Assembly: GCA_034008185.1 (NCBI GenBank)
Contig: CM067095.1
Location: 3,766,610 to 3,830,609 of the forward strand
Source of the DNA: Gorsachius magnificus
Taxonomy: Eukaryota > Chordata > Aves > Pelecaniformes > Ardeidae
Length of the DNA: 64,000 nucleotides
Direction of reading: 5' to 3'
Shown one piece after another: positions 34,261 to 48,900 of the stretch. The notes beneath the pieces are model-generated. The model was given only the letters and a program-made list of their open reading frames with translations. It was not told the DNA's origin and ran no database searches. Every line of letters starts with the position of its first letter. The first letter of the stretch is position 1. The position numbers and the translations under genes were made by a program.

Positions 34261-37200
34261 GACAGTGTTACAGCTGGCACTAGCGCTCAGGTGCTTATTT
34301 ATGGGAGAGCTGGCTGGACTTCTGATGTTAGGAAGCAGATCGTTCTCAAATTCAATGTGGGGATGGAGGTGCAAGGAGCCTTCCTCCAGCCCTGGAGAAC
34401 CTCCGCAGGGAGCTGCTGAGCGTTCCTGTGCCCTGCAGGCAGCGAGGAGCTGAAGCAGCCGAGTGCTGCAGCCCGCCCGAGCTCCTCTGCAGGTCTGCCT
34501 GGGTGGATCCTGCGCTGGGAGGAGGCTGGATGTGCTCTGGACAGGCGAAAACAGTGCCACCTCCTAGCATATCCTCCTGCAACTGGAGCTTCCCTGGCCA
34601 CCTTACCTGAGACCATGAGGATGGAGCCACTTAACACTGCTCGCGTCTTTGCCTTACTCCATCCTTACAGCCAGCGGTGAGCAGCTCTGCTCAGGGAGCC
34701 CAGCGGACCCACCTTGCACAAGGATTCAGAGCACGAGCCAGGCCAGGATCAGACCCAAATGTTTCGAAAATGTGCTCCCAAGGAGGCCACCTTCCATAGC
34801 CCTCTCACAGCAGGACTGAGCCCTGATGGAATCAGGCTAGCAGGAGTTTGAGTGTTTTAACGGTGCCTGCTTCATTATCAGAAACCTGAACACCACAGCC
34901 ATGTTCAGAGGGGTAATGACTGTTTCCAGCTTTGCAAGCATTCACTTCAGATCGCTTGGAGTTGCAAATGTTGCACTGAATTTGTGATTCTGGGAGATTC
35001 TGGCTGAACAGAAACCCTCCTGAAAAACAGGAGCTGATTTAAAAAGAAATAACCTAAATATTAAAGAAGTTAATGAAGGGCAGATATAAAAAAATGTCAG
35101 TCTGAAGCTAAGACTTCCAGGAAGGGCTTGCTCAAAATTTCACACTCATTACATACAAAGAGAGGGAAAAGTCTTGGGGACTGTAGCATCGGCATTGCTG
35201 CAACCACTAGCAGCACCCAGGAAGGCAAAATCTGCGCTCTGTTAGCCCCAGGCTATAGTATTAAAGGTGGCAGGGGTAGGACCAAATCCTGATTCAAGAG
35301 TGCTGCAGTACCTCTCTTGGCCCCATTTGGCCCTGGCTGCAGACACTCCTTCGATCTCCCTGCCGAGTGACGCCTGCAGGGCTGGCCGCCCTCCCGCTGG
35401 CACCACGCTGTTGCTCGAGAAGGTCTGCAGAGCTCAGCGTGCCATCGGCTCTGTGCCGTGCTCCTGACGGATTGACAATGCAAAGGGAGCTGGGTTTATT
35501 CACAGTGGAAAACAGCATCCTCAAGATGACTAGGAGGAAGTTATAAAATTTATAGAAGGTTCTGATAAAGATCTTGGATAGATATGTTCATATTGCTAAA
35601 AGATTCAAACCCAAGAGGCTTTTAATCAAAGACTGGGGCACTCAGAGCTATCTTACCAAAGAGGTAATAAAATTATTGACTAAATCACTAACAAAGGCAA
35701 CTGAAGCAAGGAGTTTAAATGATTTCCAGAGACTGTTCTCCAAATGAAGGTTATAGTGAGAGAGCCAGCAGTGCAATTAAACCAAATGAGGTCAAGCATG
35801 TTGGGCCTTAAGGCCTCTGCCTGCTCTCAGATTTCTTTTGTTCTTATAATTCAATTATAAAGACCCCCCCGCAAGAACCATTTAACTGTCTCGTAAACCA
35901 GTTTGTAAACTTTTTTATTTTTCTGTAAATTGTCTCCTAAAAGTGGCTTTCAGCATTTCGGGCGGTGGGGAGCGTATACGGGCTTCACCGTGCCTTTTGT
36001 TCTCGTTTGCGCGTCGCCTGCGCATGGGTGTTCACACGGGCCAGAGCTCTCCCGGAGCATCCTCACCCCGTGCAAACCATCCGCGCCTGGAGGTGGCAGC
36101 TGGTGAAAACTGTGTGGTGGAGAGCTGGAACAACTGTGATTGCTCTGGCTCTCGTTCTCTCTTGCTCCATCCCCTTCCCCCTCAAGTCTTCTTTGTCCTG
36201 TTTCTGCGTGAGGCAGAAAGAGGGAAACGTGTGTGTGTGTGTGTGTGCGCGCCTAATTTCCTGCCCACTGGGTCATGTATCCCAACCCTTAACATCATAA
36301 ATGAGCAGGCAAGTCTGCTGGCCAGCCGATGCCTATGTAGATCCATTCACATATCATTAAACTTTTTTCAGGTATAGGGATTTTTTTTTTCTTTTTACCC
36401 TTTTTTTTTTTTCATAGAAATATGTTTGTAAAACAGGGTTAGGTGGAAGTGAAGGTAGCTTCCAAAGGCAACACTTTTGCAGACTGCAGTCCTGCTGTTC
36501 ACAGTGTCCACTAACCATAAGGGGAGCACCCATAATTTGAGAGCTTGTAGGACTGGGTCTCATGGTACAATTTTTCCTGTGTAAAGAGGCAAAAAACAGT
36601 TATTTACTCCTTTCAAGAAAGGGAGCATTTGAAGAATGAAACCATTCCTGATTCAATGGCATTTAAGTACCTATGGAAAGAGAATAGAAGGTCAGAAGGA
36701 ATAAAAAATTTGTCTAAGCAATTTAAGCACAAACTCCTGTTCAGATCATGGCTTTAGAGGCTTACATGACTCAAGGGTCTTGGATTCCTGTCTGCATCAT
36801 GAGGGGCCTTGTTATCTTTGTAAATCAGGCCCAGGGTGGCTGTCTTCAAATGAGCCAAAAGTGAGAGTCTAAACCTTATACCTAGAACAGTTCCCTTTTA
36901 AAAACACAGACCCACAAGTGGCAGCGTCCTTTCTGTCCCATGAAGTTCCACATGGCAGATCTCTGCTCGGAGATGAATCGACGGCTAGAAGTGACTGTTG
37001 TGGCAGGAAGAGAAATACTTATTCTTCCTCTCTGTTTCTATTTATTTACAGCTAAGACAATTTGGTTGGGACATTGGAAGTAGGACTGGCAGCTCTGCTT
37101 TCCCAGGGAGAAAAGAGAAAGCGAATGTCTCCCAGGTCCTGTGGAGACGGTGTGATCTGTTCCCTCACTGCGTCTCAACGGGAGCTGGGCAGCTCAGCGG

Positions 37201-39934
37201 TTGGAAATCTGTCAGCCTCTGCTCTGCGGGTCCTCGCAGATTCACCTACCTCCGTTCCCCTAACTGTACAAGAGCGGGGTTTAATGGGGTGACTCCTCAT
37301 TTCAAGGAGAGAGGAATACTTACCCTGTGAGCAGCAATACTGAAATGACCACGGGTATAACAGATTAACTCAGAACTCACTCTGCGACTGATCCCTCTTA
37401 CAAGGTTAACATCTTCTTTCTCAGTTCATTAAAATCTTGTGTCTCCTTCCCCAAAGGAAAGAAATGTCAATACATGAAAGGGGAAGATAAGTTAATGCAA
37501 CATTCAGGTTGCAGGGCAGAGATTTTGGAAATGCTGAGGTAAGATGCCTGTATCAGTGCTAACTCAGCCGCATTGCACACAGAGAGTATAGCAGCCTTGT
37601 TTCACTGGTCCCATGCATAGATTAATGTAATTCCCTTTATTAAAATATATCCAAAAGTATTGCTTGTTGCTAATCTGTCAAATTCTAGATGTGCTCGATG
37701 ATTGTACTGTGCTGGCATCTATAAGCAGGCATGTAGTGCAATGCCCAGGACTACTGTTCTCTCCAGTCGTGGGACCTATAGAAATACTCATATACATCTA
37801 AACTAGCTGCAAGCCCAGTGGCACTTGCTGGATGGCAAGGGAGATTTTAGCTGAGAAAGTGCTTTTATTACTGTAAAAAATTAATGCAGAATGTCAAATA
37901 TTTCACACCCAAGCCGATACTGGCAAAAAGCCAGAAATATTCTGGTTTCGCTTGGGGTGTGAATATATTTGATCATCTGTAATTCAAAAGCTTTTATTTC
38001 AAAGGAAAGAGACAGTGTGTTGCAATAGACTTTGTAGTGATAAATATCAACTGTGCCACTTCTCTCCCAAAAGGGGTTTCCCACAGTTCTATAGTAATAT
38101 ACAGTTCAAAAGGCCATCCTGAGATTTATAGAGCTATATATTCAAAAAATGGCATACGAGTCGCTTTGCTCAGCTAAAGTGGATTTGACTTGCAACCTTC
38201 ACAGTTCTGCACGACTGAAAAAGCAGCCACAGGTCCAGGGTGCCAGCAGGCCCAAGTGATTAGTGAACATGTGGCAGTTGGGTCACTCAAATTTGTACAA
38301 GCAGTTAATCTAACAAGTCCTCTGTTGTGCAACTAGATATTCTGGAAGCTTTCAAAAGTGTTTGGCCAGGAGATCTGGTCAGGTTGGAGTAAAAGGACAG
38401 AAAATTCATTGAAATCAAGAGTTTGAGTAGCTGATGACAGCAGTGAATTTGGCACTCTCGGTGCATTTATTATTATTATTATTATTATTATAAACTGCTC
38501 TTACATTGTCCAAAGAGCATCCCTGTTTCTTCTTATTCCATTTAAAGCCTCACCCAAGTTCTAACCCACTTGTATAGCGATAGCTTTTACTTGTGAATGT
38601 CCACTGAATGCCCCAAAATGCTTTCTCTGAAGACAGTAGGAAAATTTCCACTGGTTTTATTAGGGACACTGTTGGACCTTTAATGAAGGGAATTCATACC
38701 GAATACCCATTCTATAATAACCTTAACAAGTGTGTTTGTAACCTCTGGATGAAGCACATCTGTAAAGCATGTCCTGAAGGCATTGCCCAGTTTACACTCA
38801 TTCAGAGATCGATGGAAGCTTTGACCAAGTAAGCACTGAGCAAGGGCTGCTGGAGTTGGCCTTACGTTGCATTGTTCCAACCTGGTACACCCGCTGGGTA
38901 TTTGACAATGCAAACGTCTCCTTTTTCTTGGGGAAAAATAAAAGTTTTCACAACTTGAAAAGCATATGGATATTTTAAAAATATTTCATTAAGATCCATT
39001 TCTGATCTGAAAGTTATTCTTGCTCCTGCACAGTTTAAATCTTTGGTAATGGGGTTTTCTCCTATCAGCAGCCACTATTTATGTTGTTTACAGTGTTCTG
39101 CATATCTCCTGTTGTTAAAGATTTACCCTTACAGATAAATGCAGTATCTGCCTGCATAATTTACAGACTTCCCATCCGATTTTTACTGTGTGCCCTGAAG
39201 GACCTTGAGGTGCAGGAATTCGGGAGCCGTGTGGAAATGTTAGATTTGTTAAATGGATTGGCATTGCTGGCAGTAAGTTTCAATAGCAAATGTGTGAATC
39301 CAAGCGTCTGTAAACAAAAGCACGCACCTAGATCTTCAGTAGATTTTCAGACATTGGAACATGTTGAAAAGCAACAGAAGCTTTGTTATTGAAGAACTTC
39401 CCAAGAATTTTATACATAAAAGAGATAAAACAGGACTGCGTAACATCTGACCCATGAGCTTATGCAGCCTGCCAAGAACTTTCTTTGACCCATCATAATG
39501 CTCGAGTAAACAGACTTCTCTGGGCTGCCTTCTTACACTTCCACAGCTGGAATGATGCTGAGCCTGCGCAGGGTTGGGACACATGGAGATTTGCTAACTT
39601 CCAGCCATTTAATTAACTTTAAAATCAAGAATGATTTTTTCCTCTTGGTTACTTGTGGCAATACTTCAGTTCTCCATGAGATAAATGCACAGGAATGTAG
39701 TGGAGAAGTAGCTGGATGGCATGAAGAGTTATCATCTATCACAGACTGAATGTGTCTGCAAAAAGCACATATGGAACAGAGGGTGATTGCTCTGCTCAGT
39801 TTAGCACTCGGGAGGCTCGAGCCAGATTGCTGTATCTCGTTCTGGACCCTGCAGTTTGAAAAGAGCAAAACTGGGGAGAGAGGGGGGGGGGAGAGAAAGA
39901 GAGGGAGAGCTAAAGCAATAAGAGGTTTAGGCAA
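34261..39934. other. Non-coding stretch
   Basis: GC-richer patches (34380-34620 and 35300-35470) give overlapping open frames on both strands that look like compositional chance. A GT repeat lies at 36230-36247 and T-rich runs at 36380-36413. A low-similarity LINE 3'-like segment may exist at about 35500-35850, but I could not support it. No gene was recognised. Confidence 0.45.
38466..38492 (+). repeat. TTA trinucleotide microsatellite
   Basis: About nine perfect TTA units in AT-rich non-coding DNA, likely polymorphic in length. Confidence 0.9.
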
Positions 39935-40210
39935 CATGACCTTTAGGAAAGGTTGAAAGAACTGTCTTCGTTAAATTTAGAAAAGTAATGAGGGATGCTA
40001 CAAGTCTCCAAAAATGTAAGTGGTGTTTTTATTTTATATTTTAAAATGTCAATCAGTCGCTCCTTAGGCTCACTGACACAGAATAAGGGATAGCTGGCTA
40101 ATGTACAGCAAGGGGTATTAGGTTAAATCATAGGGCTTCATTCCTGAGCAGTGGAACAGGTTATCGGGGAGGAAGTGGAATCCCAGAGAGGGAAAATTTT
40201 TACACTAAAC
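39935..40210 (+). mobile_element. Old CR1 LINE, 3' untranslated part
   Basis: Several blocks occur in the order of the CR1 3' region: AAAGGTTGAAAGAACTG, then TTAGAAAAGTAATGAGGG, then TACAGCAAGGGGTATTAGG, then GTGGAACAGGTTATCGGGG and GTGGAATCCCAGAGA. The terminal tail repeat is not evident, and similarity may continue weakly to about 40440. It is strongly diverged and carries no coding. Confidence 0.7.
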
Positions 40211-42579
40211 CAAACAGTCATTTTCCAAGTCTGAGTTATTATTTTTATTACCCTGTTTCCCCCACTCTCTGTCTGTTTGTACAGGTAGGTGGGATATGGA
40301 AAAAGCCTTCTCATGTCTTGAGAATCACCACTGCTCAGAGCTTACAGAGATCTCAGGCCACTGATATCTTGAGGATCCATCCAGCACTACAACTTTAGAA
40401 GTCTTCAAAAAATGCCCAGAAAGAAGTATTTGTGATTCACAGGATGGGATACGTGGAAGAATCAACAGAGGTCTGCAGAAAATTTGCTGAACGTTTAGTA
40501 CTAAAATAGTTATTTAAATTGTACTGTTGGGAAGACTGAAGTTTCATGACCAAATCTATCCCCCCTGAAATTAAAGGAAAAACTTGGCGAGACTCAGACT
40601 TGAATACATATACCTGCCATTGCTTTTCCCCTGAAGAAAGAAAGGAAAAAGCAAAAACAAATAAACAAACCCAAGCTGCTGCCTTGAGCCTGAATTTAGA
40701 CACAGTCCTTTCTATGATTTGCAGAAGATAAACACGATCTCCTATTTCTGTATATAGCTGTGCCTCCTGAAACCCATGAGGTCTTGGTGGCTTCCCAAAA
40801 GTGGCCTCAGCCTGTATGGACCACACCAAAATAACTAGAAATGAGTTAATCGAATACCCCCACGTTATCTAGAATGAGAACAAATGGCATCAGACACAAC
40901 AAATATAAATGCTAGTCATAGTTTCAATATTAAAAATACTTTGGAAATTCAGAGGTTCTGAAAGTAGGTATCATCCACCACAAATCTTTATTTAAGTACT
41001 TTATGTTGAGAAATTACCAATTAATGGGGGGGGATGTGGTGGTTTAAAGCCGTTTCACACCCATTATAGAATTCCGGTAAAGAGATGTGGGGGACGTAGG
41101 TCAGCACAGCAAGAAACAATTCCAAAGTGTCCAAATTCCAGTGAGAATGTTTCAGGTTAGTTTCTCTTTGATAAACAAATAGTAACACTCTGAATCTACC
41201 GTGAATAACACAGTTAAACTAATTTTTACTTTTTGGCTCTGGAGTTTATTAATTTGGTTCTCTGCGTTATTTTCAGTTTATTTGTGTAGGGCTTGATACG
41301 CAGAAAAGCTGAGCATTGCCAGCAGAGAGTGGGATGTGAAGCACTTCACAGTTTTCGTCTTTGTTTATTTTTGGATGTCGCTATCTTTCCATTTCATTTA
41401 AGATGGCATCCAGCAAAATTCCTATTTTGGGGGTTTTGAAAAGCTTGCTGATGCTCCAGCATCCTGTTTTCTTAACATTGTAAATGAAGACTGTCATGAA
41501 AACTCCAAAGCAATGAGACAGCTGATGTTTGAAATTGTGCTTTGAAAAAGACATTTTAGAGACACGTGTCACTCTCAAAACCACAGTGAGCAATGCTTGG
41601 TCTGCAGTTGGTGGAAAAATTAGATTATTTTATAGGAGTGTCAGTGTTATGCCATGCCACCTCTAGATGCAGTCACACATCTATCAGCTCGGCTGATCTA
41701 TTCTGATTATGCCCTATCAGAACCATAAAGATACCGTATTTACAACACATGCATGCCACCATTTGAAGGCATACCCAATGATGTCAGGAATTATGTATAA
41801 AATGGTTATTGACATAAAATTGAGCTTATTCCCACTCCTCAATAGCAAACATTGTTGCAGAAAGTACTTTCAAAAAGTAGTCTATCGATCAGCTCCACTC
41901 TCCCAGTAACTGTGAACATTTGAAATCAGTAAGTGAAGTAAAATTGAAATTTCTTACAATATTTACTTTAAAAAGTTTAGCATTTTTAGTCAGAGTATCT
42001 TTGATTGCCAGAGCTATCTTTATTAAAAGCCATTCAGACAAATACCAAAACCCTGACATTGCAGGATAAATCATATTGGGCACAGATGAGTAATGCACGA
42101 GGATTAAAACAAATTTGCCACTGTTCCAAGCACTGAGGATGAATCCTGGTCTGACTGAACTTGCGAGTACAGGCCCCTGGATTGCAATGAGATAATAATT
42201 TGATCCATGCGATTGCTTCTGTCTCTTTCTTTGATATTGCTGTAATTGCCTCTTCTTCTTTAATCCAAAACAACTGAGATAGAAAGGAAAAGCCACATAT
42301 GTTTTTATAAGAAAATGGCAATACATAATGTTAAAAAAATGTTTCATCAAAGGTGCAACCATTTAAAATGCAAAACAGATATGAGAGAGGTGACAAATTC
42401 AAGTTCTTAGTGTTTTTATTTAAGATCTTTCAAGTATTCATTTGCCAGGGATACTTGTTTAAATTTTTTAATGTATTCAGTTAGTCATATTCAGTTCTCT
42501 TTTATGTCCACTTCTCATGAATCACTTGACAGATGGACTTCTACAAGCTCATTCCTTTGGGGAAAGTAAATTTTAAGTC
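40211..42579. other. Non-coding stretch
   Basis: No exon or RNA gene was recognised. Minus-strand open frames of 130 and 157 codons (40437-40829 and 41889-42362) have AT-rich, unstructured composition and no recognisable motif. Confidence 0.45.
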
Positions 42580-42675
42580 ATAATAAGAACATAAGACCTG
42601 CCATACTGGATCAGAGCAAAGGTCTATCTAGTCCATACCCTGATTCTGGCAGTAGCCAAGAGCAGTATATTAGAT
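42580..42675 (-). mobile_element. Ancient CR1 fragment
   Basis: AAGAACATAAGACCTGCCAT, then ACTGGATCAGAGCAAAGGTC, then TATCTAGTCCATACCCTG, then GGCAGTAGCCAAGAG match the reverse complement of an old amniote CR1 3' end (CCATACTGGGTCAGACCAAAGGTCC type). The element reads leftward. Confidence 0.8.
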
Positions 42676-45600
42676 TTTAACGGTAATGGCTTTGATCTTT
42701 CAGTGAGTATTAAGTTGGTGACTAAGCAGAAAATGAAAAGAAATCCCAAGAGCAGAGTATTCCAAAACTCAGAAGAAACAGCAAGTGAAACCATTTCTCC
42801 CTGTGCCTCAAACCCAGCTCAAGGTCTCTGGCCCACAAGAAATAGGGACCAGGCTGAGCCGCAGCAAAGGTGTTACCCTCACAGGGAGCACTGGAGTCGC
42901 TGAAACTTGAACATAGTGTTGTGTACCGAGGGCAGGTATTTGGTTTGTTCTCTTGCCCCACTAGATAGAACTGTTTTGGTGTACTGTGGCCAGTTTTAAT
43001 GGAAGTATGTCATTAAACTCTAGCAACGTGACTGAAACGTGGAGGGAAAAGAAATGGCTGGAGGAGGGAAGATCGCAGAGCAGGCACCTGAGGTCAGTGC
43101 GGGTGCAGTTTGAATGCTAGCTGTGGCAAGAAGTTCCTCCAAAAGGGATAGTTTGGGTTTAAAAATCTGGGCTTGCCCATAGTACACTGGCAATATCTAA
43201 AACCTGTTCTGCTCTCATTTACAGAGTAAGAGCTCCATTTGTTCCAGTGAGTTTGTAGTTAAAAGTGCTCAGGCTTTAGCTCATCTTTTTAATTGCTGCT
43301 GTCTCAATTAAATTGCATCTGTGACAACAACAGCTCTCCTGGAGACCCAACAGGAACTTGAACATGTGAGTAAATTAAATAATTGTATAAATTATAAAGT
43401 TTGCATCTACTGGTTATTGCATAGAAAAATACATATAGAGCACATACTTTTTGTAACCTTCCTGCTTTAGGAAATCTTAAAAGGTGTTTAGCCTGCCAAA
43501 AATCTACAAGGATCACTGATAATTTGTTGATCAGCATTAGGTTCATTAAATCTATGCACTTCATTATCTGATTAATTCAGAGGCAGGTTTGTAATCAGTG
43601 ATGAAATGTTTAAGATTCTTCTGCTCTGGCCTCCACAACCTCCTGCAGCTCATTAGAAAAGCTAATCAGATTGAATTTTCCACCATGCTGTTTATTGTAG
43701 CCCTAATGGAAGACAATCACTTTAAAATTACACACTTGACAGGTAATTTCTAAAAGCCATAAGCCATAGAAGCTCTGTTCTCCCTGGGCCCTTTGTCTTT
43801 CTTTACTAGGGTAAGGTACGTAATAGTGATTTCTGTGAGAATTTGGAGGGCTATTTTGCAATATAGAACACAATGTAAATGCTACTGGAAAAAAAAATTG
43901 TCTTTACCATGTTTCTTGTCACCTGGGAGCCCTTTCAAAGATCATCAGTAATGCGTGGTAAGTTTGTTTTAAAACTCAGATGGGCTTCCTACTTTGTGAT
44001 TTGATTATTCAAAGCATTAAGAACTTTCTTCATGTGCTTTTAGCTTGGGATGAATAGCATTAGTAAAAAAATGAGGATGGTCGTTTGGTCCTCTTGTTTC
44101 ACAGATTGGTTATAAACCCTATTGTGCTGGAACTTTCTGCACTAAGTTACTAGTATGATCTGAAGGAAAATTATGACAACATTTAGTGAAGAAGAACCGA
44201 AATGAAGGTGACCTAAAATACAGAGTATTCTTAAATTTTTAATAATTGAGTTTCTGTGAATTATGAGAAGTGACAGCAGAAGTTGATAGTTGTGTCTTGC
44301 ACTAGCAGTACCCCTGCTGCTTCTCTGTTTTTCTGAAGGGTGGCTGAATTGGGGAGTGCAACAGGGACAGTTGACAGCTGAGTGAGAAACACTGTTACTC
44401 CACCTATTTTAGAAAAGATCCTTTCAGTAAAGCAAGTGTGAAGAACCACGGTCTGGGGGCTAGATCCAAGGTGGCAGAGCAATTCCTCTGCCCACTCTAC
44501 TGCTTTCTCCATCGTGTGGACAAAAGTCCACTTGTGGTTCAACTGTCAGATCTGTAAATGTCTTAATAAATGAAAGGATGGGCTCTCCTGTGACTGGACA
44601 GACACCCACAGAGATGTGGGCTGAAGGCATTTTGTCCCCTAGCATGTAACCAGATGTGAACTCATTATATAATGGAGGATGTGCCAGCATTTTGGCTGGG
44701 GACGTGCTTTTGGTCATATGGTGGGGGAATAAGTGACACAAGGAATGATTTTCTTCAGTGCTTTATCATAAGAAGATCCCAATCTAAACTTTCCCTGCCA
44801 AATGATGTTCATCACATCTTTACCTATGGGCAATAAATGGTGAAGACATACCCATAGAACACCGTGAAGAAGGTGCATACCTAATACAGATTAATCGTTT
44901 TGTCAACCAGCATGCTCTAAATGTGCCAGCCTCAAAAGCTGGATCCTACTTTTGGGATCTGTCTTCTTGACATAGGCCTGACTCTATGACTAAGCAGCAA
45001 GTTGTTAACACCAGCCCTGCTTCCTCCTCCTATCTGGATGTGACAGCTTGAATAGCAAGCGCCACTTGTGCTTGGGTCATGAGAATGAAATGTGCTGTGC
45101 AGGAAAGGTCGGGGTAAAAGTCAGAGCAAAATATATCCCCTTCAAGTGGATGACACTCCTGCTTTTTATTGGTTTTATTGGTTAGAATAATATTAGGGGT
45201 TTTGAAATACTAAAATCTAATAAAACTAGTCTTGGCTTAATGTGATGTTATTCCACAGGGTCTCTTCTGTCAAATGTGTATGGAGGTAACAGAGCTAAGA
45301 ATAGAGGAGTAGTGTAAGCCTTGCTTGGGAAGGGCAGCTATCAGTGCATCCCGAGCCCGTGTCAGCTTTGCTCTAGAAAAGTATTTCTTGGAGTGGGGCA
45401 AGTGCTCTGGCTCCATTTTATGGGGTTACCTTGTGGACATCTGTGTGTGTCTGGCAGAGCCACCCATCCATCGGTCGTCTTGCGTATGTGTGGGTTCAAA
45501 GGGCTGAATTTCAACCATGCTCAGAAGCTCATAGCCTGCACAGTAAGAGAATCTAATTTTGAGTGCGCATGTGTAGGCAAAGTCTCAGGAGTCTGGACCA

Positions 45601-45821
45601 TTTTCTCTGATTTTGTGCAGGAAGTGTGGTTCCTGAGAGATGATGCCTTTCTTCAAAGTTAATTTATTAAAAACTACATTCAGCATTCTGGTTCATTCTA
45701 TTAGCCCTCAATAGTTCTTCAAGTTAAAACCTGGATGTGAATGAAATACACCTTTAATATAAAATTGGGGGGTTATGGACCTATTTAAACTTAGAAATTA
45801 GACATGAAAATAATAATCATA
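42676..45821. other. Non-coding stretch with one conserved-looking block
   Basis: No gene was recognised. The block at about 43575-43760 (CTCATTAGAAAAGCTAATCA, paired TAAT/ATTA cores) resembles a conserved non-coding element. The other open frames are short. Confidence 0.45.
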
Positions 45822-45945
45822 GAATCATTTAGGTTGGAAAAGACCTTTAAGATCATTAAGTCCAACAGTTAACCTAACACTGCCATCCCACCACTAAACC
45901 ATGTCCCTAAGCAATGTCATCAAACACCATCTCCCTGTGAACATG
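45822..45945 (-). mobile_element. CR1 LINE 3' end
   Basis: The plus strand reads ATCATAGAATCATTTAGG, then TTGGAAAAGACCTTTAAGAT, then CATTAAGTCCAAC, then CTGCCATCCCACCACTAAAC. This is the reverse complement of an avian CR1 3' end, including its ATAGAATC tail. The 5' limit is approximate. Confidence 0.95.
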
Positions 45946-48900
45946 CAGTTGCTTTTGCAGTATTTTGAGTCCTTTTGACTAGTCTGGCTTTGTGCATCTT
46001 GAGGAAATTTTAGTTGTTTTAATTAAAAGCAATACCTCCTGTGATGCAAGACCTGCCAGTTATCCTTTCAACACCCTTGAAGTCCATTACCAAATGATAT
46101 CATCTTTGTCCTTCATCTGCCTAATCTTTGGGTGAATTTGCAGGTCACATGTGGATGGTGATATCCAAGGCAACTGTACTTAGTGGTATTTATGATGCCA
46201 CAGGAAAATCCAGTGTGGCATCTATTACCTTCTGTTTTGGCCACACACTCTGTGTGATCTCCATCTAATGAGCCAGGATGTGCCCTCCACAACGGCAGGC
46301 AGTCCAGCTCATAGCTCATTTTCCTACGAGTTGCTGCAAGCCGGTATCCAACCTGATTTGTGGCTGATGATCCGTAAAGTTATGGCTGATCCAGGCTTTC
46401 AGCAACTGTACAATGCCTGCCCTCCCTCCCAGCAGAATTGTCGGCTCCTACCATCCCTGTGGCTTCCCCACAAATGGCACAGAAGCCACCTCCAAGCTGT
46501 CCCTGATGCTGCCTCCCCTTTTCTTCCCCCTGACTTTCCTAAGCCCATCTTCAGGTCCTGTGCTAGCTCCCAACCACTAGATTTTGCCTATATCTGTTGT
46601 TTCCTAAACTTCTAGCTATATAACTAGAGAAACAGCCTTTTGATAGTTCCCTCAACTCTTTCCATATCCCTTGAGCTCATACTGTCTTTAGTCAAGTTTA
46701 TCATGGCAAAAGATGAGCTCTCTACACCTTTTTTTCAATTTCAGCAGTGAGATTTAAACTTTTTTCTGTCACAGTAAAACATATTTTATAGTAGCGGGGG
46801 GAGCATCAAGGTATTTTAAAGATTGGAAACAATCTCTCTAGAGTTTATTTGGTGTAAAAAGAGCTTTACTTTGGCTTTTAAGTGCCTGGAGTCTTGTAAT
46901 CCAGTCCCTTCCCTTATGGTCAAGTTTAGAGATTTCTTTGTAACATTGCAGGCGTTTTTTAAAAAAAAAAAAAAAAAAAAACAAACAAAAAAAACCCAAA
47001 CAACAAATTGAACCTTTTGAGCACAGTAACATTTCTGTAATGAAGTATTCCTAAATAGTCTTGTCTCAGGAATGAACACGAGAAAGTCAAGTTTGGCTCA
47101 AAACTGTGGCTTGCTGTTCAACAAGCTTTCCCAAACTGGAGGCAGAGATCAAGACGTGTATAAACGAAAAGAGAAAGAAAAACTAGTTCTTGTAAAATAG
47201 AGACCTGATTACTGTTCAGATTATGGCAGCTGTGAGAAATACAAAAACTAATGCAACACATAGATGAAGAGCAAGTGTTTTGATTGGAGTTCTTTTCAAA
47301 ATACACTGAAGGCAACACTGGAACCATTTAGGATGGGAGCGATGTAAACTTCGTGTAATGTTGCCCGAGTACTGGTGTCCTGGGCTCTGCTGCCATCTCA
47401 TGGTTCCAGCTACATTTCTGCAGGCGATCATCACTTAAAATTGTTTGCTTTCTGCGTGGGCAACACTACTTTAATAGCAAATGTTTCTTTTTCTTTTCAT
47501 TTTTTTCCCCCCCTCATTATAGAAGTCTAGAAAATGACTGTTTGCAAGGAATGCTGTTTGTTCTAATCGCAGAGCGGCTCGGTTACGTTAGAGCAGGGGG
47601 TGATGGAGTACTTCTAAGACCTCTAGCAATAAGTAAGAAAAGCAGACTTATGCCAGGAGTAAGTTTAAGTTTTCTGTACCTCCCTGTAAATTAGATATGG
47701 CTTAAAAATGGGAAATATTAAAAAACCATATTCGAAATTACTGATGGGTCTTTAGGTACTTGTCCAGACAGGTCGGAAGTCAGAACGGTTCCTGGGACAG
47801 TAATAATGTGTACGACATAACCGGCCCACAACTGTCTCAGCATCTGGGAGGTACAAATTAATTTCTCCACAGAAATCAGTAGTATCCACATTAGACCTGT
47901 CACCTTACCTCTGCAAAATCCCCTTCTCATCAAAGAGATTAATTTATGAGTTAGCCATGGAACTAACTACAATGCAAGGGCAAAATAATTTTAATAAGGT
48001 TTTACAAGTTTGTCCGTCATTGAACGGTGATTTTAAAAGCAAATGCTACTGCAACAAGGGCTTATGTAAAACAAGCTATCGCCAGCATCCAGGTTTTCGA
48101 AAACAGAAAAACTAAACAAATTTGTATCTTTAGACAAACAATGAAATAAGTAGAGAAACAAACAATGCCATAAAAAACAGTACACCTTCCACTTGTCTAA
48201 ACAAATAATCATCTTAAAGGATGTTATTTAAATTTAAATATTTGAATATTCACTTATTTAAAAATAGTCCTCATATAATTTAGCTGTGAGCCACCCTTTA
48301 CAGCATTTCTAGTCAGAGCCAATCATACACTAGAAATAAGGCAAGTATTATATGTGAAAAAAGTTAACTTTACCAAGTAAAGTAGTGTAACATCTTGAGC
48401 AAAGAAATCTATGCAGGGAAAATTATGTAATCTGTTACAGAAAACAAAAACTTTTTTTTTATAAAGTGCACAAAAGGTGACTGATTCTGGAGGTAACTTG
48501 GTGTAGGGGGACTGCCGCATATGGGTGGAATCGCTGCAAAGTTGGATCCTTAGTGCTAGCTGGGCAGAATCCTTTCTTTGAAAATCTGTGCTAAGGAAAA
48601 CGTTTTTTTGAGTCTATGTAGTCCTTACAGTGTGTAACGTTATTTAATTCATGTCTTAGCAGAAGACTGGTTTTGGCAGTCACTCCTCTGTGCAGTCTCA
48701 ATTAAGACATGTATTTATGATATAAATGTCTGTATTTAGATCTAGAGATAGAAAATAATTGGTACATTAGTCCTACACTTCAAAAGTCAATGAAAAAACT
48801 ACTTAATTCAACTGGAACGGGAAATGGTGCCCTTTGGTTTTCTGAATACAGATATACACTGTACACACATCTGATGGGGGAAGAGACATTTGTGTGTTAA

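Noticed and set aside
41889..42362. A 157-codon minus-strand open frame
   Set aside because: AT-rich, no motif, overlapped by another minus-strand frame of similar quality; treated as chance.
47490..47660. Strong pyrimidine tract plus AG near 47523 suggesting an exon
   Set aside because: No coherent open frame or donor follows and nothing links it to a gene.
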